Shown piece by piece: positions 9,201-18,475 of a DNA stretch of 64,000 nt (the first letter of the stretch is position 1; the number at the start of each line of letters is the position of its first letter). Source of the DNA: Roseibium hamelinense. Its GTDB lineage: Bacteria > Pseudomonadota > Alphaproteobacteria > Rhizobiales > Stappiaceae. The notes below the pieces were generated by a model, which saw only the letters and a program-made list of their open reading frames with translations, did not search any database and was not told the DNA's origin. The DNA lies in NCBI RefSeq assembly GCF_007830545.1, contig NZ_VLLF01000003.1, positions 248,001 through 312,000 on the forward strand, read 5' to 3'. The translations under genes were made by a program, and so were the position numbers.

Positions 9201-10581
9201 CTCCGTCGGCCCGGCCGGCGGCCCGCAAGGAGATCGATCCGTCGGCAAGTTTCAGCTGCGGATCGGCCATTGCGACGCCGTTGATGTCCAGGTTCACCTG
9301 GAATGGCACCCTGAGGGCATCCGCTTGAAGATCCGCGCCGGTGCCGCCGGCATTCAGGGTAAGGCCCGAAATTTGCCCTTCGGTTGTTTGCAATGTCTGG
9401 GTGGTCAGATCTAAGGACCATTGCGCGTTTTCCAGCGTGCCGCTAACCGAAGCCTTCAGCCCGACGGGCCCTGCGGCTATCCGGCGCTCATCGATATCCA
9501 GAGCGATCAGAGCACCTTGCCCGCCTGACACGGAAATATCGGCATTGGCGCTGACCGCCTGACTGTCCGGATTGAACGTGCCTTTCAAGTCCGCCTTGAC
9601 CGTCTGGGTCGACAGCGTGGCTTCACCGCCAAGCGGCACGAAATCCGGCGTCATGTCGAGATTGCCCACGAGGTCGGTCGTTCCCAGAACGAAGGCGCTG
9701 GCCACCGGCGGGGCAAGCCGCTCGATTTGCCCATCGAGATCGAAGCTCAGGCGTCGGGTGTCCTCGGTCGAGGTGATCTTGGCCGATCCGGAGGCAGTCT
9801 CGGCACCATCCAGCGCGATGCGCAGATCTGTGGCCCAATCGTTCAACGGGCCATCGCCTTTCAATTCGATATCAAGCGCGGGCAGATCTTGAATGCCGGC
9901 GAGGCGCGCCACGAGACCGCCGCGCGGTTCCTGAACACGGATGTCGAACCGCAGGGTTTCGGCGTCCGGCACGAAGGCGATTGTCGTGGTGATTTCGCCG
10001 GCAACCCCATCGATCCGCGTCACATCCAGATCGGTGGTCAATGTCAGTGGGGAGGGATCAACCGATCCGGCTGCGTTGACTGCAAGCGCGATCTCGGTGC
10101 CGATCACTGGTGCGCCAAGGTCGATTTCGGGAACCGAGATCCTGTCGATCTGAACCGCGAGGCCAAACGGCATGGAAAAGCCGCCGGACCCGGTCGTCTC
10201 CGGCTCAACCGGTGCATCTGAGGGCACGGCATCTGGCGTGCGGTCCAGGCGGATGCTGTCGGCGACAAGTCGCTCAACATGCACCCTGCGCCCGAGGAGC
10301 TCCAGCGGGGCCCAGGCGAGCGCGGCATTGTCGACCTCAAGCCACGTTCCGCGGGCGTCGGCCAGTGTCAGACTTTCGAGCTCCACATCGAGCCCAAAGC
10401 TGAGCTTCAGCCCGGTCAGCTCGATTTTTTGCTGTTCCGAGCTGGCCAGCGAGCTAATGAGCGAAGACACAAAAGTCTGGCCGACCGGAAATTGCAAAAA
10501 CGCAATGACAGCGGAGGGGAGCGCCAGTGCGATCAGCACCAGCCACATCAAGCTGCGAAAAAAACGTTTCAGATAGGTCAT
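6217..10581 (-). CDS. tamB: TamB-like translocation and assembly module protein
   Basis: An AsmA/TamB-family inner-membrane-anchored periplasmic protein of about 1454 residues. It spans the envelope and works with TamA in outer-membrane protein assembly or bulk phospholipid transport. The N-terminal anchor is the hydrophobic stretch after KRFFRSL. The middle is a very long beta-rich repeat region, and the C-terminal DUF490 domain is recognisable in RIFIRGRGLDAELGG, FELRRGQLDVLTRRLVF and the final EVGADGSSKAGIFFEREY. The ATG at 10581 was chosen; a TTG at 10590 overlaps the tamA stop codon by 4 bp. Directly downstream of tamA, so the two are translationally coupled. Confidence 0.93.
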   Translation of the reverse strand: MTYLKRFFRSLMWLVLIALALPSAVIAFLQFPVGQTFVSSLISSLASSEQQKIELTGLKLSFGLDVELESLTLADARGTWLEVDNAALAWAPLELLGRRVHVERLVADSIRLDRTPDAVPSDAPVEPETTGSGGFSMPFGLAVQIDRISVPEIDLGAPVIGTEIALAVNAAGSVDPSPLTLTTDLDVTRIDGVAGEITTTIAFVPDAETLRFDIRVQEPRGGLVARLAGIQDLPALDIELKGDGPLNDWATDLRIALDGAETASGSAKITSTEDTRRLSFDLDGQIERLAPPVASAFVLGTTDLVGNLDMTPDFVPLGGEATLSTQTVKADLKGTFNPDSQAVSANADISVSGGQGALIALDIDERRIAAGPVGLKASVSGTLENAQWSLDLTTQTLQTTEGQISGLTLNAGGTGADLQADALRVPFQVNLDINGVAMADPQLKLADGSISLRAAGRADGAAQSVSLDSSRLVTDVARLELEETTASAGSIVTSGTLTAPDLSVFSDVSGQSLEGALRSTFSADLDPSALTGTAGLSVSARDVKTGIAQADGLLLGETTLSADILLDTLDDIQVSGLQLAANGLSLTGGARKQQEAIQADLSGAFTDLSRLEPRVAGDMTFDLTASGTVETPEVGLKVNSDEILLAGTPLKTLAAVIDATVSKTEPSGSVEVSGELQGAPIKVTADLVSKDGGAVANPIDIRLASNRISGQMTVGDLARALQTLDGEIKVDAPDLSALSPLVLTDISGALSGDIIALPESSGSESLKMDLTATKVVVPGADIETLQLAASAASLTDTNSFRANVRAGDILAGSTLVKSAQLDVVPDGQGIKIDAMIALTEGGTPDGLDLSARLEQTSGGFKAALETLNGRYQELTTALAAPANLSYEGGTAKVDGLTLKLGSGQLSVAGTAGETLDMKAELKAIPLALANSVQPGLGLSGTLSGSVTASGTSADPKVVWSIQGRELTATEMRNNGLAAVSVDSNGTLSGTQITQKTVLDGGGGLGMTASGSIDIAAPGRLNIDLNGNAPLAALRRQFTQAGIRGEGAVSVAGKVTGSFSKPAYSLTVTPNGVRITSLNTGLTVQNVTGSVAVNQDGVSINQINGAVSSGGTLSANGTIGLGQGMPANINTKLNRVKYVDAGLVTAEIDADISVTGNLAGTGNAAVIGGSITIQKADISIPETLPGAVSPVAVRHVNAPKAVQQQIDELGGGGDGKQAEGTSNPPRLDITLNAPGRIFIRGRGLDAELGGNLRIVGTTSDPQAIGAFELRRGQLDVLTRRLVFSRGSATFSGSLTPVIDFLATTTVSDTTINVGVAGNADDPAVSFTSAPELPQDEVLSLLLFGRSVGNLSPTQIAQLASSIAVLTGGSDSGPLADIRKSLGLDVVDVNVDGDGGPSLAVGKYVNDNIYLGVEQGTGSGSSRVQVDIELDRGLKVRGEVGADGSSKAGIFFEREY

Positions 10582-10586
10582 AACCC

Positions 10587-12650
10587 TCAAAAGGCCTGAC
10601 TGAGGCCAACGTAAATGGCAAAGTCCGGATCGTCTTTCTCCGGATCAAGCGGCACTCCGGCGTCGATGCGCAAGGGGCCAATTGGGGTAAAGTACCGCAC
10701 TCCGGCACCAACACCTATCTTTAATCCGTCGGCAAAGTCCGGGAAACTGTCTTCATAAGCATTGCCGGCATCTACAAAGCCCACAACACCGATCGTGTCT
10801 GTGATCTTGACCCGCACTTCGCCCGACAGTTCAAGAAGGGACCGGCCACCTGCGACTTCTCCATCCACACGCGGGCCGACATTTCGATAGGCGTAGCCGC
10901 GGATTGACCCCCCCCCGCCCGCAATGAACCGGCGGCTCGCGGGAATGTCCTGAATGTCCGGCCCAAGGATCGATCCGGCCGAAACCCGGCCAGCCAGAAT
11001 GAAGCGCTTGGCCTCATCAAGCGCGACATAGGTCGAGAAGGTGCCCTTCAAAAACACCATGGCGTTCTGACCGAGCGTGTCATAGGCAGGTTCGCCAAAC
11101 ACAGCTGCATATATGCCTTTGGACGGGTTCAGCTTGTCGTCGCGGCTGTCATAGACGGCGTCCGCCGGGGTGCCGACCAAAAGATAATCGGAGTTCCCGA
11201 ACACATCCTCTTCGTTGGCATAAAACAGCTCCGCTCCGACCCGGCCGGTAAGGCGGTCGCTGTATTTTTTCGAAAGATAGGCGTCGAGTGTGACGTTGCG
11301 GCTGGTGTAGGCGTCCGGCGCTTCCTGCTTTGCGCCAAGGCTTGTTGTAAAGGTCGTCAACGGTCCGAAGGCACCCGGTTTTTCGAACGCAATCCGCGTC
11401 GAATACTCCATCTCATCGACGCTGTTCGAGCCGATTTGGCCAACGGACCCTTCGATAGACAGCAATTCGCCGCGCCCGAACAGGTTGCGCCGCCGCCAAT
11501 AAGCTTCAAGCCCAAAGCCTTCGGTGCTGGACCAGGAGGCTCCGGCGCCAATCACATGGCGTTTGCGTTCGGTCACCTCGATGGTGATCGGCATGACCCC
11601 GTCTGGGCCGATATCGCCTTCAACCAGTCGGATCGACGAAAAAATGCCCAGCTCGTCGAGCCGCTTGCGCGCGGCCTCCAGCTCCTCCGGCGAGTAGGTG
11701 GCGCCGACCGGAATGATGGCCTGGCGCGCCACAAAGTCCGGGTCGGTCACTTCTGTGCCTGATACGCTGACAGCCCCGAAGCGCGCCTTGGGCCCGGCAA
11801 TCGCACTCAACCGCACGTCCAGAAGATCGGTTTTGTGGTCGGCGACGATGACCCGTTCCGAGATGCGGGCTTTGGGGAAACCGTGATCCCGGAGCTTGCG
11901 CAGGATCGCCCGCTCGGCCGACAGGATTTCACCCGACAGGGCCGGTTCGCCCGGGGTCAGGCCCCACTCCGCCGGGTTTTCAGATAGGCCTGTGTCAGAG
12001 GCGGCAGCATCGGCAGCGGAAATTTCTATGTTGCCGAAACGGAACAGCGGGCCGGGATCGACCAGGATCTGAACGGGAAGCGGGCGCGCCGAGGAGACGT
12101 TGCCCGTTTCAAGCGCCTGTTCGAGGGTCTCGTCTCCCAACCGGATTGTTAGCGTCCCACCGTAGTACCCGGCACCATACAAGCTTGCCACGATGCGCTC
12201 CCGGTCGGACAGGGCCCGCGCGATGAGGCCATCCGTTCCCGAGGGCTGCTTGCTCTCTTCAGAGACAAGAAGCGAGGCGCTTTCCAAACGGCTCTGAAGG
12301 TCTTCTTTTTCGGAGCTGAGTGACAGCTCGGCCTTGTAGGGCAGGGGATTAGGGACCGTCTGCGTTTCTTCCGCGTCGGATCCCCACAACCGGACCCCGA
12401 ACAGTTCGAATGCCGATGCGGGAAGCGGCGTCAGGCACGTGGACACAAGAAGACCGAACGCCACGGCCTTCAGCAGCTTGCTGCAGGGTTTTTGGGCGTA
12501 AACCTCCCGTGCCGGCGAAGCGATGTGCTTCCCGGTGGCCAAGACAACTGTGGCGCCCTTTTCAGACAAGGGCGCACGAGACGGTCGACGCACCACTAAC
12601 TGCCGCCTGTTCCAGGTTGGGACCCTGAGCCGGATTGGCTCTGATGTCAC
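10587..12650 (-). CDS. tamA: TamA, BamA/Omp85-family outer-membrane assembly protein
   Basis: An outer-membrane beta-barrel protein with N-terminal POTRA domains, partner of TamB. The signal-peptide-like segment KLLKAVAFGLLVSTCLTPLPASA starts only about 57 residues in. POTRA-type repeats follow to about residue 370, then a C-terminal 16-strand barrel. The barrel includes the Omp85 motif FIAGGGGSIRGYAYRNVGP and the closing aromatic residue (SQAF). The start is uncertain: the full frame opens at a GTG (12650) without a good ribosome site, and a TTG at 12542 would shorten the leader. No ATG precedes the signal peptide in frame. The stop overlaps or abuts the tamB start. Confidence 0.92.
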   Translation of the reverse strand: MTSEPIRLRVPTWNRRQLVVRRPSRAPLSEKGATVVLATGKHIASPAREVYAQKPCSKLLKAVAFGLLVSTCLTPLPASAFELFGVRLWGSDAEETQTVPNPLPYKAELSLSSEKEDLQSRLESASLLVSEESKQPSGTDGLIARALSDRERIVASLYGAGYYGGTLTIRLGDETLEQALETGNVSSARPLPVQILVDPGPLFRFGNIEISAADAAASDTGLSENPAEWGLTPGEPALSGEILSAERAILRKLRDHGFPKARISERVIVADHKTDLLDVRLSAIAGPKARFGAVSVSGTEVTDPDFVARQAIIPVGATYSPEELEAARKRLDELGIFSSIRLVEGDIGPDGVMPITIEVTERKRHVIGAGASWSSTEGFGLEAYWRRRNLFGRGELLSIEGSVGQIGSNSVDEMEYSTRIAFEKPGAFGPLTTFTTSLGAKQEAPDAYTSRNVTLDAYLSKKYSDRLTGRVGAELFYANEEDVFGNSDYLLVGTPADAVYDSRDDKLNPSKGIYAAVFGEPAYDTLGQNAMVFLKGTFSTYVALDEAKRFILAGRVSAGSILGPDIQDIPASRRFIAGGGGSIRGYAYRNVGPRVDGEVAGGRSLLELSGEVRVKITDTIGVVGFVDAGNAYEDSFPDFADGLKIGVGAGVRYFTPIGPLRIDAGVPLDPEKDDPDFAIYVGLSQAF

Positions 12651-12835
12651 CGGTGAAGGACAGGCCGCACCCCACGCACGACCTGCCGGTTAACTGCCCA
12701 GCCCCTTGGAAAAGCTAGAACAAGTTGGTTAAGGCTTCCTAACACCGGGATGCCGGAGCCGTCCAGAGTGCGGGGCATCACCGCCCATTTTCCGGCCGTG
12801 GGTGACTTTTCTGCCGCAGCGTTACAACAAATTGA

Positions 12836-14548
12836 TTATGCCGCTGCCTGATCTTGCGCGTTCATGGCCGATATGGCTGCTGCGAGCTCGTCGAGAAGCC
12901 GCAGCACGTCAACACTGGCCTCGTCCATCGCGTGGAGCGCTGCCGACATCTTGGCTGTGTTGTTCTCAGCTGCACCGTCCAGCGCTTCTTTCGCGGCTGC
13001 ATGTACGATTTCGTGCGGTGAGACCAGCGCCTTGAAGGACGGGAGAGCCTGGATTCGGGGATCCTGGAGCCCGTCATACCACTTGCCGAGCCGGCAATTG
13101 TGGTGGTCGGGCACATCATGGCTGGACCAGTTCTCCGCGCCCATGCAGGTATCCACAACGCGCTTTTTAAAGACGACATGGTCGATCTTGGCCATGTAGC
13201 ACAGCGCAACAGGCGATTCCGGGTCGAAGCTGTCGCGGGCATTTTCAAGGAAATTCGCCGAGCTGTCCTTCATGTTATAGGACACTTCTTCAACAAATTT
13301 GCTGCTCTCGGACGCCAGTTTTGCGACACCGTTGATGCTGCCTGCGATTTCATCACATGCATGCTTTTGCTGGGACAGGATCCCTGCGATTTCGCTCATC
13401 CGGTGCGAAACACCGGACACCTGGCTGGCAAACTGATCAATTTGCAAGGACGTTTGCTCGATTGCCTCTTCACTTTGCGAAACCGCGTTGGTGGACAGCT
13501 CCATGTTGCCCTGGATCGTCGACATGCCCTCCCGCAACGCCGTGATACGGGCGGCGATGTCCTCTGTCGATTTCGCTGTCTGGGTGGCCAGTTGTTTGAC
13601 CTCTTGCGCAACGACTGCAAACCCTTTGCCCGCCTCACCGGCGCGGGCGGCTTCGATTGTCGCGTTCAGCGCCAGAAGATTGGTTTGCTGGGCAATGCCT
13701 TCAATGACGGACAGCATCTGGCCAATTTGATCGGACGCTTCGGAGAGTTCATCAACACTGTTCGATGTCTGGCTGACGGCGCTCGAAATGTTCGATATGA
13801 CCTCGGACAATTTCCGCACTGTTGCCTGGGAATCCGCCGCAGAGTTGCTGCTGTCCTGGGCCTCCTGTGCGGCCATGTCGCTGGTGTTGGTGATCTCGGA
13901 AATGGACGATACGAGTTCGGTGGCTGCGGAGGATATTGTCTCGCCGCTGGAAGCAACTTCGGCGGAGTTTCGTTGCAGCAGGGCAAGCTGCAGGGCAACG
14001 CCGTTTAGATTTGCGACCGAGCGTGACAGATTGCCAAGCGCAGTGGTCTTGTCTTCCCTGAGCTCGGAAACGGCTTTGGCAATTGACGCCGTCTGATAGC
14101 CGTTTAACGAGGTTGCGATGTCGGCAAACATGCGGCAAATGAGGGTTTCGCAGGCTTTGTCGAAGCCGCCTCGGTCGAACCGGAATTTTTTGTTGAGCGC
14201 GGGAAGAATGCGGATCAGCACCCAACCGTAGGCAGCAATATACCACGTGGGTGACAAACCGTGTTCCAGATGAACCGCACCGATATGCTCAGAGTTTTTC
14301 AGGGTTTCCTCTGACAAGCCGCTTTCAAACAACCGTTTCCAGTGGGCTGTCTGTGCTTTCTTGGTTGGTTCCAGCCGGTCCGGAGAAGAAAACAAAGCGC
14401 TCGCGGGTGAACCTTGGAGTTGCTGGTAAAAGTCATCCATCATGGATGGCATGATCTCATCAAGCAGCCGGTTAATGTCTTTCAACTTGTCGTTTTTGCT
14501 AAAGGCGCAGCCTAGGAAATCCAATGCGGCCCTGTGGTCGTCGTGCAT
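12836..14548 (-). CDS. Globin-coupled methyl-accepting chemoreceptor with C-terminal CZB domain
   Basis: A soluble chemotaxis or energy-taxis transducer of 570 residues with no transmembrane helix. Residues about 1-160 form a protoglobin/globin-coupled sensor; the proximal heme histidine is probably His93 in [20 protein letters not shown] linker leads to the MCP signalling domain, whose hairpin tip reads [20 protein letters not shown]. The last 120 residues are a chemoreceptor zinc-binding (CZB) domain with the expected His ([10 protein letters not shown]), Cys (NCRLGKWY) and two His (SPHEIVHAA). It should sense oxygen or another gas through heme, and zinc or redox state through CZB. The ATG at 14548 has GGGGG five bases upstream. 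Monocistronic, with no che genes nearby. Confidence 0.92.
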   Translation of the reverse strand: MHDDHRAALDFLGCAFSKNDKLKDINRLLDEIMPSMMDDFYQQLQGSPASALFSSPDRLEPTKKAQTAHWKRLFESGLSEETLKNSEHIGAVHLEHGLSPTWYIAAYGWVLIRILPALNKKFRFDRGGFDKACETLICRMFADIATSLNGYQTASIAKAVSELREDKTTALGNLSRSVANLNGVALQLALLQRNSAEVASSGETISSAATELVSSISEITNTSDMAAQEAQDSSNSAADSQATVRKLSEVISNISSAVSQTSNSVDELSEASDQIGQMLSVIEGIAQQTNLLALNATIEAARAGEAGKGFAVVAQEVKQLATQTAKSTEDIAARITALREGMSTIQGNMELSTNAVSQSEEAIEQTSLQIDQFASQVSGVSHRMSEIAGILSQQKHACDEIAGSINGVAKLASESSKFVEEVSYNMKDSSANFLENARDSFDPESPVALCYMAKIDHVVFKKRVVDTCMGAENWSSHDVPDHHNCRLGKWYDGLQDPRIQALPSFKALVSPHEIVHAAAKEALDGAAENNTAKMSAALHAMDEASVDVLRLLDELAAAISAMNAQDQAAA

Positions 14549-14802
14549 GCCTACCCCCAAGTCGGCCACACACCGTGAAGCTTAGCCGTGTGAGGCTTTA
14601 TTGCTTACGGTTGTGTAGTATCGCTGAATTCTACTGGAAATTATTAGAGTTACTCTTGGGGAATTTTATAAAGCCTAAAGTGTTAATAAAATTTTCAATG
14701 TGGGTTACGTGTTTAACCTTAGGGCTGGTGTTTTGATGACTATCAGCCCCAAGGTTTTGTCGGCGCATGGTTGATATTGCGTTTCTGTCGGCGTCCTTCA
14801 AT

Positions 14803-15714
14803 TTAAAACAGCGGGGTTTCTTCCGGCAGGCCGAGTTGACGCCGTGCGGCGGTCAGCGTGTTGGCCATCAGCATGGCGATCGTCATGGGGCCAACGCCGC
14901 CGGGCACCGGTGTGATGGCGCCAGCATGCTGAACCGCTTCGTCAAAGGCCACATCGCCAATAAGCCGGTTTTTGCCTTCGCCAAGGTCCGGAGCGGGAAC
15001 CCGGTTGATGCCAACGTCGATTACGGTCGCGCCCGGTTTGATCCAGTCGCCCCTGATCATTTCCGGTCGGCCGACGGCCGCGACGACAATATCGGCTGCG
15101 CGCACAACGTCAGGCAGGTCGCGGGTTCGGCTGTGGGCCACGGTCACCGTGCAGCTCTCCTGCAGCAAAAGGCTCGCCATCGGTTTGCCGACGATGTTGG
15201 AGCGCCCGACCACAACCGCGTTCTGGCCTGACAGCGTATCTCCCAGGGTGCGCTTCAAAAGCACGAGACTGCCCGCAGGCGTGCATGGCACAAGCGCATG
15301 ATCGCGTTCGCCGGTCGTCAAGAGGCCGACATTGACCGGGTGAAACCCATCGACATCCTTTTCCGGCTTGATGAGCCGGAGGACTTTGCTCTCATCAATG
15401 TGCTTCGGCAGCGGCAACTGGACGAGGATGCCATGAACGGCCGGATCATTGTTCAGCGTCTCGACCAATGCCAGGACGTCCGCTTCCGGGGTGGCCGCGT
15501 CAAGCGTGTGCTTGATGGAGTTGAAGCCGCAAGCCTCTGCCGTCCGGTCTTTGTTGCGGACATAAACCTGGCTCGCCGGGTCTTCGCCAACCAGCACCAC
15601 CGCCAGACCCGGACGGATGCCCTGCGCGTCCAAAAGGCCGGCTGCACGGCTGGAGATTTCGTCGCGAACGGAAGCGGCAACTGCCTTGCCGTCTATGATA
15701 CGAGCGTCTGTCAT
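14803..15714 (-). CDS. folD: Bifunctional methylene-THF dehydrogenase / methenyl-THF cyclohydrolase
   Basis: Interconverts 5,10-methylene-THF and 10-formyl-THF in two steps, using NADP. The length of 303 residues is standard. Signatures are [13 protein letters not shown] with the catalytic lysine, [14 protein letters not shown], the DVDGFHPVN block, the NADP loop [11 protein letters not shown] and the C-terminal [15 protein letters not shown]. The start at 15714 has AAGG upstream. With fhs (57651-59321) and the MetF-like and pterin methyltransferase genes in this window it completes a THF route from methyl groups to formate, though it is not adjacent to them. A 19-bp palindrome lies 118 bp upstream. 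Confidence 0.96.
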   Translation of the reverse strand: MTDARIIDGKAVAASVRDEISSRAAGLLDAQGIRPGLAVVLVGEDPASQVYVRNKDRTAEACGFNSIKHTLDAATPEADVLALVETLNNDPAVHGILVQLPLPKHIDESKVLRLIKPEKDVDGFHPVNVGLLTTGERDHALVPCTPAGSLVLLKRTLGDTLSGQNAVVVGRSNIVGKPMASLLLQESCTVTVAHSRTRDLPDVVRAADIVVAAVGRPEMIRGDWIKPGATVIDVGINRVPAPDLGEGKNRLIGDVAFDEAVQHAGAITPVPGGVGPMTIAMLMANTLTAARRQLGLPEETPLF

Positions 15715-15831
15715 GAAAAACCTTGGGTCTTTTTGAAATACCGGCTGGGTGATGGCGCAACCTAGTCGCAAACACACCGGTTCGAAAACAGCATTTGCGG
15801 CGTTCTGTGCTTCACATTCGCCATGGGGCCC

Positions 15832-15850
15832 TTGAGATGGACCATCTCAA
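15832..15850. promoter_or_regulatory. 19-bp perfect palindrome between epimerase and folD
   Basis: TTGAGATGG, one central base, then its exact reverse complement. It overlaps the stop codon of the AGE-family gene and lies 118 bp upstream of the folD ATG, in the right place for an operator of folD. It has no loop long enough for a stable RNA terminator and no T-run. Confidence 0.45.
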
Positions 15851-17049
15851 CTGCGTTTAAGGTCTGCGGCAAAGGCGTGCAGTTCGCCAATCGCGCAAAT
15901 GATATGGTAGAAAGAACTCGCCGGGGCTGGCTCGTCGATGAACCTGCCGTCTTCTTTGAGCTTGTCGCGCCACAAGCCCGCAGGCACATCCTTGAAGTAC
16001 TGCATTAACGCATCGGATGCGCGCACGATGTCGTTCTGAAAGGCATCTTGCTCCGGGCCAACCGAGATCCGCGCCAGGATGACTGCGGCCTTGATCCACT
16101 CGGTTTGGCCCCACAGCCGGGCGAGCGGATCGTGCGTTTCGAGGTCGTCATTCAGTGCCATGATTGCCACTTGGCGTTCCGCATCGATCCCGAACTGCTC
16201 GCCGATCTGATAGAGCCGCCTCGCTGCACTGATTGCATCCGCGCGGTTGCGCAGGATGCCCCAGCGGATCAAAAGCCATGCCCACTCGAACTGATGCCCC
16301 GGCTCCATGATGCGTCCCGTTTCATCTGGCATCGGCGACCAATCCAGATCGAAAAACTCGCGCAGCCCGCCGGTTGCCGGGTCGATGAATTTCGTGAGGG
16401 CGAGGTCGGCGATCTCGTCGGCAAGTTCCCGCCAGCGCGTGTCTTCCGCTGTCTGCTCCAGCTCGAGCGAGGCCTCGAACAAATGCATGTGGGGATTTGA
16501 GCGCAGCGGCGCGCGAACAGGATTTGCCTCATGGAAACCGCCGTCCGTGTGTGCAAAACCCTTGCGCAGATGATCCAGCAACGCCGATGCCTTGGCGTGC
16601 ATGTCCGGCGCGCTTTGCGGAATGGCTCGCGCCAACCGGCCCATGGCGAACAGGGCAAACGCCTGATTGTATAGGTCGAACGTCGGGTCCGCCTCGCTGG
16701 TGGCAATTGTGATTGCGCTGATTGCGGTGCCGTCCTCGTTGAAATAGGAAGACAGATACGACTCCATCCCGCTGCGGGCGATCTGGAGCGCCGGGCCGTC
16801 CCAGCCCAGATCTGCGGCTTCGAGAAAAGAAAAAACCTGGCGGGGTTGAACACGCGCGCGCCGGGCAGGGGCGGCTTCCTGGTGGGACACAAGGTCAAGG
16901 GTTTCGGCAAAAGCGCCTGTATCCGGGTCGATCCCATGTGTGTGCCAAAACGGAAATGCATCTTGCAGAGCCCACCGGTCAAGTGCGGCAGAGGCTTCGA
17001 TGACCTTTTCTGTGAGCGTGCTGCCGTCTACGGTCTCGTTTTCCGTCAT
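15847..17049 (-). CDS. AGE-family sugar epimerase/isomerase
   Basis: An N-acylglucosamine 2-epimerase-family protein of 400 residues with an (alpha/alpha)6 barrel; members interconvert GlcNAc/ManNAc, glucose/mannose or mannose/fructose. Family blocks present are RQVFSFLEAADLGW, YNQAFALFAMG, HLFEASLEL and EPGHQFEWAWLLIRWG with conserved catalytic histidines. No signal peptide. The start at 17049 has GAGGG eight bases upstream; longer alternatives at 17064 and 17127 are less well supported. It is divergent from the capsule export gene at 17305, which suggests a role in making a sugar for the surface polysaccharide. The exact substrate cannot be told from sequence. Confidence 0.88.
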   Translation of the reverse strand: MTENETVDGSTLTEKVIEASAALDRWALQDAFPFWHTHGIDPDTGAFAETLDLVSHQEAAPARRARVQPRQVFSFLEAADLGWDGPALQIARSGMESYLSSYFNEDGTAISAITIATSEADPTFDLYNQAFALFAMGRLARAIPQSAPDMHAKASALLDHLRKGFAHTDGGFHEANPVRAPLRSNPHMHLFEASLELEQTAEDTRWRELADEIADLALTKFIDPATGGLREFFDLDWSPMPDETGRIMEPGHQFEWAWLLIRWGILRNRADAISAARRLYQIGEQFGIDAERQVAIMALNDDLETHDPLARLWGQTEWIKAAVILARISVGPEQDAFQNDIVRASDALMQYFKDVPAGLWRDKLKEDGRFIDEPAPASSFYHIICAIGELHAFAADLKRS

Positions 17050-17304
17050 CTTGTGGGCCCTCATTCGGTGAAGATGGTGATTCACGCGGGTATTTCCCAA
17101 ATCGCAGCTTGCTGCAATCCCGGCCATTCGCGTTTTTCTGGTGACAAACCGACAAAGCCACTCAGTTCATTAAGGATTTCAGTGTCAACTGTTGCGCGGG
17201 GACAACATGAATGGACCAAGCCGGGGATTTTTGAATCCATCCTTGGACATTAAACCAGAGGCCGTGCTAGGACCACCGCACTTGGTTGGGTGGATCGGAT
17301 AAGA

Positions 17305-18435
17305 ATGAGAGTTTTCACAGTACTTGCCGTTGCTGCAGCTTTAACAGGTTGCGCGGCTTTGCCGGGTGATGGCCCCGCGGCAATAAACATCACCAGCCAA
17401 GACATCGAGTCCGAGCAGAGTGTCGCTGACTACACCGTCATAAAAATCGACAGCTCGAACATCGAAACCATCAAGCGCTACCGGCCGCTGGCCTTTGCCA
17501 ACCAGTTCAGGGGGGTCGGAAACGGCGGATCCAGTACGTTGCTCGGTGTCGGCGACACCTTGAGCGTCGGTATTTGGGAAGCTTCTCCCGATGGGCTCTT
17601 TTCGGACAAGGATGGTGGTGCCAGCACGATCCCGGCGGTCATCGATGAGTCCGGCAGCATCTTTATTCCCTACGCGGGCCGAATTCGCGCAGCTGGCCTC
17701 AGTGTCGAAGGCCTTCGGCAATCAATTCAGCAAAAGCTGGTCGGCAAGGCCGTCGAACCGCAGGTTCTCGTAACTCTCAATCAAAAACTGAGCTCGACCG
17801 CTGTTGTGGTGGGAGACGTGGGCAAGCCCGGCGTTTATCCGTTGCCGGTGCGCAACACGCGGCTTTTGGACCTGGTTGCAACTGCGGGCGGAGCGCGGCA
17901 GGCCACGTTTGAAACCGTGGTGACGCTGAAGCGGGGCAACCGCTCGGGCACGACGCGGTTGGAGCACCTGATCGACTACCCGGAAAACAACGTTGTCATT
18001 TCGCCGAACGACAATATCTTGCTGTCGCACCGTCCGCGCACCTTCTCCGCCTTTGGTGCTGTAAAAGCCAACCAGCTTGTGCCCTTCCGCACGAAAAGCG
18101 TGACGCTTGCTGAAGCCCTGGCAACGGTCGGAGGGCTGAATGACAACAAAGCCGATGCAACCGGCGTGTTCCTCTTCAGGTTCGAAGACTCCGACCTTGT
18201 GCGTTCGGTCAGGCCAGAGGTTGCCTCCAAAATTGCCGCTCATACACAGGTTCCTGCCGTCTACCGCTTGAATATGCGGGATCCGAGCGGATTTTTCCTG
18301 GCGCGGCATTTTGAAATGCGGGACAAGGACATTCTGTTCGTCTCGAACCATCCGACAGCCGAGTTTGGCAAGTTCTTGCAGATTATTGCACCGCTCATCA
18401 GCAACTATGCGGTCGTGAGCTCGGTCACGGACTAA
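17305..18435 (+). CDS. OPX-family polysaccharide export lipoprotein
   Basis: An outer-membrane auxiliary protein for capsule export (Wza/KpsD/CtrA-like), 376 residues. The signal peptide ends in the lipobox L-T-G-C with the lipidated Cys at residue 16. It is followed by the poly-export (PES) domain (VGDTLSVGIWE, then SIFIPYAGRIRAAGLS) and SLBB-type beta-grasp repeats (VVVGDVGKPGVYPLP, FSAFGAVKANQLVPF). The C-terminus IIAPLISNYAVVSSVTD may be the membrane-spanning helix. The ATG at 17305 with GGA five bases upstream was chosen; a GTG at 17290 adds five residues. The first gene of the rightward capsule cluster, likely the exit pore. Confidence 0.9.
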   Translation: MRVFTVLAVAAALTGCAALPGDGPAAINITSQDIESEQSVADYTVIKIDSSNIETIKRYRPLAFANQFRGVGNGGSSTLLGVGDTLSVGIWEASPDGLFSDKDGGASTIPAVIDESGSIFIPYAGRIRAAGLSVEGLRQSIQQKLVGKAVEPQVLVTLNQKLSSTAVVVGDVGKPGVYPLPVRNTRLLDLVATAGGARQATFETVVTLKRGNRSGTTRLEHLIDYPENNVVISPNDNILLSHRPRTFSAFGAVKANQLVPFRTKSVTLAEALATVGGLNDNKADATGVFLFRFEDSDLVRSVRPEVASKIAAHTQVPAVYRLNMRDPSGFFLARHFEMRDKDILFVSNHPTAEFGKFLQIIAPLISNYAVVSSVTD

Positions 18436-18475
18436 GGTTCTGGCAGAACGCCCTCTATTTGTGTAAAGCGGGAAC

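Noticed and set aside
10910..10925. Run of nine C bases within tamA, considered as a sequencing frameshift
   Set aside because: The reading frame continues on both sides and the run encodes the glycines of the conserved Omp85 GGGGSIRGY motif.
14715..14756. Imperfect inverted repeat (AACCTTAGGGCTG with CAGCCCCAAGGTT) between the chemoreceptor and folD
   Set aside because: One mismatch, a 16-base loop, no T-run in the folD direction and placed upstream of the leftward chemoreceptor; too weak to call terminator or operator.
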